A stretch of DNA of 64,000 bases from the NCBI GenBank assembly GCA_905250885.1, contig CAJNOQ010000047.1, forward strand, positions 26,743-90,742, read 5' to 3'. Numbering within the stretch: the stretch's first letter is position 1; every line of letters begins with the position of its first letter. The translations under genes were made by a program, and so were the position numbers. This DNA is from Didymodactylos carnosus. Its lineage: Eukaryota; Rotifera; Eurotatoria; Philodinida; Philodinidae. Below are positions 1-12,189 of the stretch, piece by piece. The notes beneath the pieces were generated by a model. It was not told the origin of the DNA and did no database searches. It saw nothing but the letters and a program-made list of their open reading frames with translations.

Positions 1-1
1 T

Positions 2-79
2 ATTTACTACCTTACTGAGGTCTATCGATCCATGTACAAAGCATTTGAATCGGAATTGGGCATCTCGGGAGGTTCCTCG
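2..79 (+). CDS. possible exon end at left edge, unidentified
   Basis: An open frame starts at the window edge and reads YLTEVYRSMYKAFESELG followed by a Gly/Ser-rich end. It runs into TCCTC|GTAAGT, a good splice donor; without splicing the next in-frame codon is TAA. It could be an internal exon of a plus-strand gene to the left, or the last codons of one. I do not recognise the family, and I found no convincing continuation in the next 5 kb. Confidence 0.3.
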
Positions 80-3000
80 TAAGTTTCATAGACAAAATGC
101 TACGCACTTCCTATATATATCCTACTAGGATCCTATAGAATCCTGATATTTAGGATTCTGTTATGCTTTGTTTGGATTGTCTTATTTTGTTGAATAATCG
201 CATTTTCTCATTAAGATCCATCTCGGATTCTAAAAGAATCCTAGCAAATCCTATGACTTTCGGATACCTCTATTTAGCTTAGAATTTTGTTAGGATTCTA
301 TAAAATGATAGAAGGATCTTGTCAGGAAATTCATAGGTATCTTACTGGAGTTATTACGTATTTTAGACAAATGATCAAAAACACTTGAATTATGATAAAA
401 CTGTATTGTTTAATTTAGCTTTGTTTTAATTTCTACTAGCAATACAAGTTTTATAGCTAAATCTATGTGTTTTTCGAGCGATCTCATATTGTAGCACTGG
501 TATAGTTGATCATAGCTTTTTGTTTATTGTATCGCAATTGTTATCAAGCATCTAATATTATCTTAATGGTTGAAATAGTTGTTGTAACAGATATCACCAG
601 GGGATTTTTGAAAAAAAATTTGCGTAATAGAGATTCCAGAAAAGGTTAAGATTCTTTTGTCTGAAGATTCAAACTCTGAGAACAAATATATGACTGTAGT
701 ACCCATCGATCAATTTTGTAGACAGTATCGAATTCTTACAGGCATCTCAGCGTTTAGCTTTTAAATAAGAAATTCGAACTTTTTCCGCAACCTTTCTCGA
801 GCAAACTTTTCCTGCTTCTTTTCTGTGATCATTCTCAAACTATTTCAAATCTCTTTCGGCACCAAATCAAATTCTTCAAGTAAAATGTTTAAGTCCACTA
901 TGGGTGCGAAGTCTGAAATGTATGAGGAGATATATGTTGAATTTAACATATTGTCATGGATAAATTTGGAAAATAACTAGACTTATATGTGACAATTTGT
1001 TCAGCTTCATTAGCGTTCACTCTGATGGCTGACTAAGTTTTTATTAATACACATGATTGACTACAAATGTGATAAAATGTTTTGACAACTGATATGTTTT
1101 GTGCATAAAATATTCTCTTATTTATGGAATATTCACATATGTTCGATGATAGTTCAATACTATCCTTTTACTCCATAATGAGATTTACAGTTCATTTATT
1201 TCATTCAATCGATGATCTGTCGTACGTTTGGTTCAGCAAAGAAAAGGGCAGAAAGCAAATTTGGCACTGTATATATACTGTTGTTAGAGTAGTATTTCAG
1301 TAGTAAAACTTTTCAGAAAACGACCGATACGATGCGTATCTATTATTGGACCCAAATAACAATGTTACTATTCAACACAGCATAAAAATATTCTCCGTCT
1401 ACTTCAGAACTAATTTTCAGTGCGTCCATCTAAAGCATGGTTTATGATAAATTTTATTACTGTTAACTAATTTTCTATGAAATAAACCGTTTTCACTCAT
1501 ATACAACATTTACTGTTACCGAAAAATTAGCATGGGATAAATTACTAAAGCTTAGAATTGATGATATCGTTATAGTTCTAATCTAACTGGTATATGTATT
1601 TATATACGATATATACGCATTCAATGCAAAATGATACTAAAATGATGCTTTTTCTCTATCTGTATTGCACGTACGAAACAACATCTTGATTTCTTGTTAT
1701 TATATTTGTGTTTTCTGTATCAGCTTAATAGATGTGTAGGAGGCATATGACGCACTAAAACAACTAATGTATCATTCGTTTCTCCATAAAACACAATGCA
1801 CGTTTTACTTTAAATTAAATTATTAGATCATCAGAAATAAAGCAGATATTCTACATAAGTGTCGATACAGTACAATTTGATGACAAAATATGTACAATGG
1901 AAATAAATGATTACAATAATCGTGTTGAAATAATGAACAAATTTAAAAGTAGAAGTTATAGTTTTAGAAAACATAAAAATGTCAGTACAATTTGTAATAA
2001 AAACAACCTCAGCCTGAAAAAGGGCGTATAAATCCGTTAGATGATTTCTAACAAATAATTAGAAGAACGCAGTGTTTCCATATTGTCAATTTAGTCAATT
2101 CATACTTGCTGTACGATCAGACAAAAGTATATTGTATATCCCGAGCAGCGACAAAAATTTGTCTGATGGGTTTGGCGACTGGTTGAAAATCTCGTACTAA
2201 ACCTGCTCGAGGGATAAAATTCGTTAAATAACTGGTCGGGTCATATTTTATAGTTAAAGTACCGATGTATCATAGCTATGCTTATAATTTTATGCTGGAT
2301 TTAGAACTAATTCATGTTTTAAATAATTAGTTAGGAGGACACCAGATAGGACCATTTATTCACCTATGATGTTTTTGTATTACGTTTACGTAGAAATGTG
2401 GAGTAAAGTGCCATGCAATTAAAAAGCATAATTTATTTTCTGTCTAAATACTTCTTGACTATGAAAATTTATCTTTTCTCTGAAAACGACTTTTTAGCAA
2501 TCTGTAGGACATGAAAGCAAAGCGGAAAAAACTGTTTCAAAGGAAAAGATGGATAAATTCGGAGTTTTATGTTATCATAATCTAAAAATTTTAAATGGTT
2601 TAATTGTATTTTCAGCAATATATGAATTCTTTACTTTTATACGTTCATAATCAAAAATAAAGTATTTTCTTCTCAACTTTTTCTTACGTTTGGGGGGAGG
2701 GAGAGAAATAAACAAGATTCAGTGTGGTCGATAACATATGTTTCTATTAACTTTCAAGATTGTTCGAAAGAGTCTTGCTATATTGGCAAGCATAGGACAT
2801 GTGAAAGGCAACTCGATTTGAGCATATATAATAGGAAAGACAAGTAGACAAAACTTATAAATATGTCGATAATCACAAAGTATCTAGATTATGCAGTTCT
2901 AATAGTAGATGATCTTGGTTTTGTTGACAAAATCAAAAATGAATTAGACGTATCTGAATTAATGATGTCATGTCCACATTGTACGCACAACTTCAAGAAC

Positions 3001-5338
3001 AATTTTCTCAGCCAAGGAACGCCTCGACAGAAAACTATAGGCGAATATGTGAAATATATTCTATAATGGAGGCTCCATTTCTACATAAAAAATGAATACA
3101 AAAATAACGTGAGCAAAAAATAGTCATATCTCATCCATTTATACCACTGCTCCTATTTTGTATGAAACACATGGTGCAGTTAGACAGACACTAAATGTAC
3201 GATGAAAATAATTGAAAAAGGTCGCTTTCCAACATTAAACTATAGAAGAACTGCTACTGATACAGAGTTATATAGAAATCAAACGTTGGAAATTATTCTC
3301 ATTTTTGTTAATTAATAACTTCATATAATATAATAGTACATAATTTCAAAAATTCAAGTACATTCATATACAAATGTGGAATAACAAAATCATCAGTAAT
3401 AAAGTAATTAGTCGACAGATGTTTGGATATAATGTTAACAACGTTTTAATCAAAGGGTAAACAAATATCACCGTTGTACAAATTGTTATTTTTATTAGAG
3501 AATAATAATAATAAAATATTTACGTGACTGTATACTATGTACTTCACTTAACAATAAGTGTGATATGTAAATGACATAACAAGAGATCGTTCCCATTCAT
3601 CATTTTCGCTGCTTGAGACAACAAAACGTTTTTTGATTACGCAGACTCCCACGCTTCATTACTCTTAGCGATGGTTTCATGATTTTTCTAGGAAGAGGAA
3701 GAGGCATAGTGGCTCAGATTGTTTGGTTATCTTTTTTGAAGCTTGAAAACATCCTTTTTGCGATTATAAAAGCAAAAGATAGGCAATTTCAAAAATTATT
3801 AAAAGTTCGTCAAAATAATCTTTTTTTCTGCTATTTTTTTGCATGCTGAAACGAATTCTCAGAAATTGGACCCGGATAAAAACTGTTTAGGATCACACGG
3901 CTACTTCTTTCAGGTAACCATCTAGTAGGTTTTTGCAGTTGTTATCTGAACGATTAAAGCGTAAAGGGAACCTTCTTACTCTGAAAGAAAAGGGCTCTGT
4001 TTTTAGGAAGAGAAGAGGAGAAGACCAATGAGCATGTTCTTGTCGATGACTCTATTTTAGAAATAAAAATAACACACAATCTTGAGCAAGAAGATAAAAA
4101 ATTTAGTCTTCTTAGTTAGCATAACAAACTCTTAATGGAGATGGTTTTGAAAATAAAGTTAAAAACCGTTTTCCTCGGGTTGTCTTACAAAAACATGAAT
4201 AAAGACAAGAGTTTATGTCTAAGAAACGCAGCATCTTTGAACATCACGCACCGTGTATAACGTTAATCTACAATTTTCTTCTACAGTAAAGATGTCACAA
4301 CAACTTTCATGGGTTTTTCTTAGTCTCGAAAGACAAACAAAACTAAAGTAAACCGAAAAGAAGTTGAGGTGTAAATTTCAACTCGTTGAGTAGATAGATT
4401 AAGCCTATCTTAGATCGTTTGTTGGTGCTATTGCTATAATATCTATTTAATTTCAGTCTGATATTCTTCTAATAGAAGAAAATTAACTAAATAATACGTT
4501 GAGAGGCAACAGTTGAGAGAAAAATATATATATACACAATGAAACACACTCAATGGCTTTCACAGATTGTGTGCGCGTGTATAGTACAATATAATAGAAA
4601 ATATAACTAACCACATTAGTACAAATATCCACAGTACTAAATTTCAATATTTTTTATCGTTAGGTTACAGTAGATTAACAATCCACTATTTTTGAAGCTA
4701 ATAGTTTCATAAACTATTTCCACATTGGACTCTTGACTTAAGTACATATTTGCATAATCCATAAATATAGAGTAATGTTCAAAATTTGATTAATAAGTTC
4801 GTTATAGAGTCTAATAGTTATATTTTTCAGTGATAATTGAATTCAATCGATAACACGTTATAAATATTATTGTACAATATCATTTGAAATTATTATTCTT
4901 CTCTTAATGAAAAAACCAAATTCTAATATAGGTAATAATGTATCTGACACATTAAAGTAGTTATGAATATTGTGTATAATATTTCCTGCAGGCTACTATT
5001 TGAGTTTTAGTTGTGATATTGATTCCAAATTGGAAAATAATCTTTTTAGAAGACATATGGTTACTAATCTAACCAATTAGAATAAGATATGTGTGAATTA
5101 TCTTGTTTTTTCGTAATATTGAAGTACTGAAAGATAAAATATGGGAAAATTAAGAGTAACAATAATATTGAGTTATTGATATCTCTTACTACCGTTAACA
5201 TATATTGAATTTTGTTATATATTTTCTTTTCAGAATTCACGATATTGAAAAATAAATTTCTTCTTGATGGCTATACGATTTATCTGCATATCACACAATG
5301 TTTAGTAAATAATCTGATAAATATTGCCTTATTATACT
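80..5338. other. long stretch without a recognised gene
   Basis: AT-rich sequence with stops in all frames. A cluster of AGGATTCT/AGAATCCT words lies at about 105-345. Imperfect inverted words (TCCCGAGCAG and CTGCTCGAGGGA) flank about 80 bases near 2138-2216. A 67-codon ORF at 2863-3066 has a CPHC motif but no family I recognise and no splice context. Confidence 0.6.
105..345. repeat. AGGATTCT/AGAATCCT word cluster
   Basis: Within about 240 bases the 8-mer AGGATTCT or AGAATCCT, or a one-base variant, occurs about five times in both orientations. Further partial copies are TAGGATCCT, AAGGATCTT and AAATCCTA. The sequence between copies is not repeated. The arrangement resembles the subterminal motif arrays of non-autonomous DNA transposons, but I could not define terminal inverted repeats here. 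Confidence 0.5.
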
Positions 5339-5578
5339 TTATGTTTGAATGGATGTTTGAACAGGTATTTGTGGATCACTAAGATGTAAACGTCTCATTA
5401 ATTTTAACCAAAATGTTTGAAATGCATTTTCACGATAAAAATTTGCATATAATAAAATAATGATAACTAAAACCATAAAAATAATTCCTCCAACATACCA
5501 TGAATCAATCGATGAAATTGGTTCACGTTGTGTAGTTGTACTAATTGTAGAATTTATTGTCAATAGGGCCTGTACCAT
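5339..5578 (-). CDS. small single-pass membrane protein, hypothetical
   Basis: A complete 79-codon frame. The ATG at 5578 is preceded by an in-frame TAA two codons upstream, so this start is fixed unless an intron intervenes. A Ser/Thr-rich N-terminus of about 27 residues is followed by one strong hydrophobic segment (YVGGIIFMVLVIIILLYANF, about residues 28-47) and a basic C-terminal tail, fitting a single-pass membrane protein. No family recognised. It could be a chance ORF, but the clean membrane segment and balanced composition favour a small gene. Confidence 0.35.
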   Translation of the reverse strand: MVQALLTINSTISTTTQREPISSIDSWYVGGIIFMVLVIIILLYANFYRENAFQTFWLKLMRRLHLSDPQIPVQTSIQT

Positions 5579-6435
5579 TATTTACTTGTTAGGCCAAAAT
5601 TTAAAAAATAAATGTCATTATCATCATTTTTCAATCTATTTTTATTTTAATATTTTTCTACATGTAATCGTAATTTATTTTTCCTAATATTCTTACTTTT
5701 TTCTTACATACGAATGAAATGAACAAAAAAAAATTTATCTATACTCTAAGTAAGATGTTTACCATAGACTCGATCCTCTTTACTTCTTTTGTGTTCTTTC
5801 GTTTTACTTATTCAATTACATATTGTAATACGTTAATAAAAGACAAAACTCACACCGGCTGCTAGTTTTATAGACAAGAGAGAACGAAAAGAACGAAAAG
5901 AGAAGAATAAGATTTTTTTTTTCCAATGGTTATCTATTCTAGTTTTGCATATAAAGAAATATTTATCCAAAATACTATTTATATATATTTTCTTATCATT
6001 AATTTGCAATCAAGTTTACACGAGAGAATTTATTACTATGCTCAATCAAATACATTTATTGCTATTAACTCATAGTTTTGCATATTGAATTTATTTTTTT
6101 AAGTTTAACAAAAGTTTTCTAATATTTTTTTTTCTATTACATGTATTCCAGAAATATATATGGAAAGGCGAAAATATACGTGAAAAAACACAGTGTGCAC
6201 TATAAATATTATGTTCTTACAAAATTATTTTGATTATAAAACAAAATAAAGCTTTTATTAAATATTGATTATATAGAAGAAATTCTCCTTATTATTAGCT
6301 TTTTTCGTTCTACTCCGCTGCACTTTTCCGTGTCGACTACTTGCACCAGTCTCAGATTTCGTACTATAGTACTTGATTAAAGATGAAAGACCGTTATATT
6401 GTAAGGGTAAGAACTGAACTGATGAGTAAAAGAGA
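5579..6435. other. spacer, nothing recognised
   Basis: AT-rich spacer between the small membrane ORF and the 3' end of the first NEK11-like gene. I see no coding exon, RNA gene or clear repeat. Confidence 0.5.
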
Positions 6436-9400
6436 TTAAGTACTTTCAAGAAATATAAGTTGATCAACCAAAAAACAATCGCTCGGCTTTTCCACAAACG
6501 ATTCGAGACCACGCATTATTTTCACGTCATCTAATGTTGGATCATTTCGTTGTGCTGTACGCTGTTTGAGTAAATAATTATAAACTTTTTCAAATGTTTC
6601 TTCTCCAAGTGTTCTCATTGCTTTTCTAGAATTATCATTATTTCGAATGTTAAAGAATGTAGACTAGAGCTTTTTTTTTGAAGATAACAACAATTAAGAT
6701 AATCAAAAGAAAAAAGGATACGTTCGAAGGTTATTGATTTTTTTATCTTTTGCTACCGGTCCATAGGCATCATGTAATGGATTGTCTCTCAACGTTAGAT
6801 TAGCTAAAAAAAGAAAAGAAATACTAACATTTGAGTAACATAGTGTTTTAGATACATACTATCGTCAAGTTTACTCATTCTCGATGGCGTAGCCCTTCCG
6901 TTCGATCTATCATCTACTGGTGGATCAGCGGACGGTATGTTCGATTTCTGTCCAATTGTTCTAGAAAGTGATAAATAATTTGATGATTTTGTTGGACTTA
7001 TTCGTCGTTGTCTTGGATTTATTGTACGACTTAACGAATTTGTTGAACGTTGTAATGCAGACATTGTTCGTTGTGTGCGATCCAAACGACTATCACCATC
7101 GGTACTACGAATTTGATCACGAGTTGGACTTATATCAGATGGTTCATAATCTGGATGTTTTAGGGTTCCATCTGGATTGAAATCTGTCTCGGTTATTTGT
7201 GTATAATCTCGTCTCAATGGTACTATCGGTCGCTCATCACTCGAGTATGGTTTACTTGGACTTTGATGAATCGTATTGCGATTGTAAGATGTTGCCGGTC
7301 GATTGTCTAAATGGATGAAATAAAAGTTTCAATATCAAAATTAGAAATCATCTATGATACGCAAAAATTACAAAGCCGAACCAGTGAAACAGAAATCAGA
7401 GAGAGTTAATGCACTCACAAAACTTTGAGATATTCAGACTACTAATTAATTTTTTTTGGTTTACGACGTTTCTTTCGATTAACGATTTTCTTCGATTTTT
7501 ACAAACATTGTTGACAGTAATAAAATTTATCAGAGCAAGAACTAGACATGGAGGATAACAAGGTATGTTTGTAACAATAACAGTGCTCTACGATAAGAAC
7601 GCACTGATTTATACAAGGAGAAACTTTTATATGACATGTTGTGATAATTATATTTAGTTTATATTGAAATAAAATGGTACGTATTTTGTATAATATGTTT
7701 GACTACAGAGAATACAATAGAGTATATATGATCCACTCAAAAAGAGAAACAACTAAATAACTAAGGTTATATAATCTTACTACATGAAAAATCGCATCTT
7801 TCACGCTCTTTTCTGATCTTATCCAAAAATGACATTTTTCTTTTATGAGATAATTAATCTCCATAGTCATGTGACATGATACTTAACGATATATGTAACT
7901 TATTCTGTACAGAAATGTGATGTATGTGATGAGTGATTAATTAGTCATATGATAGATCTAGATCTACTGTGCAATAAACGTATACGACCGTACCCTCTTC
8001 TTCTTTGCCCAGCTAATTACAAGCTCTCCGTTATCCATAATAGTCCAGATTTGAGAAAAAGATGGAATGAAATCTACAAATGTGGAACATAACGCATCTA
8101 CAGTTATCTTTCAGATGTCTGATTTAATTATCGTATAATAACTTCTGAAATATAAGCATAATTTCACAAAACTATTAACTAATTGTGGTAGTTCATCGTC
8201 ACCTGACGCATAACAGCATATAGTCGCCTCGGTACAGACTAAGAGAGCGTTTAATCATCTATTATGAAATAATGAATCTCGATTGTTGTTACATGTGCTA
8301 GTTATTAAGTACAAGTGCATGCGGTAGATAGGTTTATTTAATTAACTGAACTATCAATACGTTAAGAAATGTCATGAACAGAGGTGGCACAGGAGAGAGT
8401 ATCGCGAAAAACAAGTGATCTAAATCTGCTTTCGTTCAACTCAATTGGCTTAAAAATCTCAGACAGAATAACGAAAGTAAAAATACATTTTTAAAGTATT
8501 AATTACGAGTCAATAGAACTAGGTGACGATATGTACTCAGATTTTTGATCATGAAACAGAAAACTTTTTACCTGATTTGTTTTGAGACGATTTATTCTTT
8601 TCAATTATCTGAGCTGCTTCGTGCATATTTAACCGACTTGCCTGTCTTAAATGAATTAGTTTTGTCATGATTGATAGTTATATATAGTTGAGGTTTTAAC
8701 ATACGAATATTTTTGTACTTTAGTGTCCATATCTCTCTTAAGTTCTAATGATTGTTGTCTCAGATTTATTTCATCATCAACATCGGTGTCATGATCCCTA
8801 TTGTCAACCTTTATTTCACTGCTAACAGCTGTATTATCGTCTTCTTCCTCCAGCAGTTGATCATTTGCCGGTATAAACCAATTTTGTTTTTGCATTTCGA
8901 GTACAGTTAAATTTTGAGCACTATAATATCAGGACATCACACAATTTGACGTTAATGTACAACAAAGGAACAATTCTAGGTACATACAACATAGAAGCGA
9001 GTTCTTTTGAACGTAATTTGCCCACAATTGTATTCTCTAAAGGACCGGTCATTTTCATGCGCTAATAGAAAATAACGAAAATATTTTTATCAAGGATTTA
9101 TCTTTAGCAGAGGCAAACAATGAAGTATGAAATATCTCTATGATCTCTCAAATTTCTTTTAGTTATATTTATCATATTTTTCAAAATATTTTGAACCAGA
9201 TTGTAAAATCTTACTTCACGGTGTTTTTGAATGAAATTCGATTTTAGTAAGGCAGTTGCACTTGGTCTCATTGCAGGATCTTTGATAAACATTCTACAAA
9301 ATGAAAATGATAAATTTTGTATTTTTATCAACTAGAATATTTCCCCTGACTGAAAGTCTAGGATAATAACAGAAGAATTGTCCGCGTCTGGTTGACAAAA

Positions 9401-11831
9401 AAATTTTCATTTATCATTCACCATTTAACTTAAAATTTAGGTATATTTTTATTGAAGGAATCAGTATTGCGTACATTTGAAGTTGAATATCATTACTACA
9501 TATATGAGAAAAGAGAATTTTATATATCGAATGATGATGACTCATCGAACTATTGTGTTAGACTTCGTGTACTTTATTGGTATTAACGTATACAACTTCA
9601 TTGAATGAAGGTCTGAAATTTCAAAAAGGATTTCATTCATTTGCTTTTTATCTTGAGTACAGCACTTAGTGCCTTATTTCTCACCACTACCACAATTCGC
9701 CAAACTTTGAAAGGAGAACATATTTTGAGAAAGTTCTGAAAACTTTGGGATGAGGACCATTCGATTCAAATTTTTTTTGTTAACTTTATTTATAACAGGC
9801 TGTTTTTGTATCTGAATTTATTCTGAATTTTGCTGCGATGGTACATCGTTTGACGATTTTGTTCAATTCTAATATTTCAGAAAGAAAAAAAAGAATTAAC
9901 TTCCACATTTTGAAATTATTTTTACTTATGTATGACTAGTCAATATTTGAGATAAAATTCTATATCTTTTCTTTTTAGAATAATAAATAATTCAATAATT
10001 ATCACGGTACGCTTTATCGATAGACTATCAGTTGTTAATCCTAAAAAAGAATCATGATCGGAAAATATTTCTACGATTCTGTATTGTCAATTCAGTCATT
10101 TTCGTGGAAGATTAATCTGAAATCACTTTTGGAGTTCAAAGAAGTTTTATCATGGTTAAACTCTTTGAAAAATGTTTTCAAAATGAGTTATAAATTAAAT
10201 GAAGCTAGTTCTTTCAGTTAAGGGTCTGTGAATCGCAGATGCATGTTAATTTTTAATTTAAGCTTTTATTTACTACTTTTTCAACACATCATTGAGTTCT
10301 TTTGAATATGTTGTTGGTAATTCTGGTGGTTTTCCTTCAACGACTTTGTATATAACATTCATTAAACCTTTACCATCAAAGGCATGTTGGAACGTACACA
10401 TTTCGTATAAAAGACAACCTACAGACCTTAAAGGACAAACATAACTCAAAATAAAAATTTTAGTCTTTTCTTATATATATTGAGATTAAAAGTACACGAA
10501 CCATATGTCAGACTTTGAAGTATAACCATCATGTTTCATAACTTCAGGTGACATGAAATATCTGAAATTCAAGTTGAATTAGCAATGAATTTCAAATGAT
10601 CCGAACGAAACATGTCCTTACGGTGTGCCAGTAAATGTTGTAGCCTGATCCATAGTTCCTACTAATATTCGACTAATACCGAAATCTCCAATTTTGATTT
10701 GATCAGATTTGAGAAATATATTCCTGTAACAAAAGCAGATTTTATTTAAGCCTTATTCTTCCAGCATAAAAGCGGAAATTTAAATCGTCGATAAATACAA
10801 CATCAATTTTATACAAATAAGAACTTGAACACATGAACTTATGTTTGTAGAAAACAACAAAACCAACCCAGGTCGATCGTTCCGGCCGCTGGAACCGACC
10901 GATTTCGTTGTATTCCGTCGTCGTTCCGGTCGTTTCCTTTATGTTCTGGTGTGTTCCTACCACCGGATTCCGTCGGGTTTCCGGTTCGGAAAACTCCTAC
11001 GACTTTTTCGACTGGAACCAATCGGAAACAGAACGAAACCAGCCGCAGGAACAGTCAGCTGGAATCCAGTTGCAAGGAACATGCCGGAACAGAAAAGCAA
11101 CCGGCCGGGCAAGAATGACCTGGGAAGTTTACCGTTTCTAGTCTATATGCTCGACAACGATTGAAGTTGAAAGTAAATCTAAATTTTTTTAACAATACTT
11201 TTTATTCAAACCTTGTTTTTAAATCTCGATGTAATATGTTAGATTTATGCATGTGTTGAACAGCTAATAAAATTTGTAGAAGCCATTCTACCACTTGATC
11301 TTCTGACAATTGTTTATTTTGCTTTTTGAGTTCTTTTATTTTTATATCGAGATCGCCGCCCTAGATCGAAAATAAAAATAAAAATAAAATTGACTGCAGC
11401 CATAAGCACAAAGTTATTTATGTTACCTCACAATATTCTGTCAATATACATACGGAATCATTTTCCAAAAAACTTCCATGAAACTACAGAAAATAAAAAT
11501 GAAGAAATCTGACTCTTTTCACAGTAGAACTCTTTACTTTAACAATATGTTCATTATTTAATTTTGCTAAAAGTTGAGCTTCTCGAACTGAATCAACGGT
11601 ATCAGATGGATCCATTTCACCCAAAGGAATAACTTTGAGCACTTTGTGAACCCTATGAAAAAAAAGGTCGAATGAAAGGAAATATCATGTTGTTTTTTTA
11701 AATGTAACTTACTCCTCATTTTTTGCTTTAAGATCTGAGACAAGATACGCTGTTCCGAAATTACCCGCACCGAGTTTCTTGATAACTTTATAACGTTTTA
11801 AGAAAATTTGAGGTACGTCACTTTCCGTCAT
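6436..11831 (-). CDS. NEK11: NEK11-like NIMA-related kinase, copy A
   Basis: Serine/threonine kinase gene of about 14 exons. The ATG at 11831 opens with a P-loop (LGAGNFGTAYLV). Then follow the catalytic lysine (HKVLKVIP), the catalytic loop HRDLKTRNIF, DFGISR, the activation segment TFTGTPYFMSPEV and DIWSVGCLLYEMC, and MFIKDPAMRPSA. A long charged, Ser/Thr/Arg-rich linker is followed by a conserved C-terminal module (LGEETFEKVYNYLL ... SDCFLVDQLIFLE). In animals this module with this kinase domain is characteristic of NEK11, implicated in the DNA-damage G2/M checkpoint; the role here is inferred. All key catalytic residues are present. Introns of about 1.26 kb (7308-8571), 0.97 kb (9294-10264) and 0.49 kb interrupt it; the last holds a GC-richer inverted-repeat element. 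It lies head-to-tail with a second copy about 0.36 kb away. Confidence 0.85.
7308..8571. other. large intron of NEK11 copy A
   Basis: The donor is CAG|GTAAAA near 8571 and the acceptor CATTTAG| near 7308, on the minus strand. Phase across the junction keeps the frame between the Gln/Lys-rich exon and the Arg-rich linker exon. I see no gene or structured repeat inside. Confidence 0.6.
10848..11140. mobile_element. GC-richer inverted-repeat element rich in GGAAC/GTTCC
   Basis: This 293-bp block inside a NEK11 intron is visibly richer in G+C than its surroundings. It is packed with GTTCC, GGAAC and CCGG words in both orientations. Its ends form imperfect terminal inverted repeats: TAGAAAAC ... 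CCCAGGTCGATCG on the left, and on the right the reverse complement reads TAGAAACGG ... CCCAGGTCATTC. It has no transposase. The 8-mers outside the ends do not match, so no target duplication is visible. Long overlapping frames through it reflect its base composition, not a gene. Confidence 0.6.
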
Positions 11832-12189
11832 TTATAGAAATATTTGATTTATTTCTAGAACCACAAAATGTCTGTTCTAGAATAAAAGAATTTTAAAAAA
11901 GCTTAAAATGATTAAAATATCTGTAGATTGTCTAACCAAAACAGTCCATAGTATAGTTAAAATATTCAACATTTTTATAAATATTGCATCAAACAAATAA
12001 ATTATGAGACTAAAACTTATTTTAATAAGAATTTAATAGTAAAAATACATAACACTGTTTTTTAACGATATAAATAGAAAGTTTAGTTCAGAGAAAAAGT
12101 GCACAATTAAAAATAAAATAAATCTAAATACTTTAGACAGTATGTGTGTGTATGTGTGTAAGTATATTTCGTATAAATAAAACTTCAGT

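Noticed and set aside
2863-3066. 67-codon plus-strand ORF with a CPHC motif
   Set aside because: No family resemblance, no splice partners and a base composition like the surrounding spacer.
10841-11164. Overlapping long frames on both strands
   Set aside because: They lie inside the GC-richer inverted-repeat element in an intron; the openness comes from base composition.
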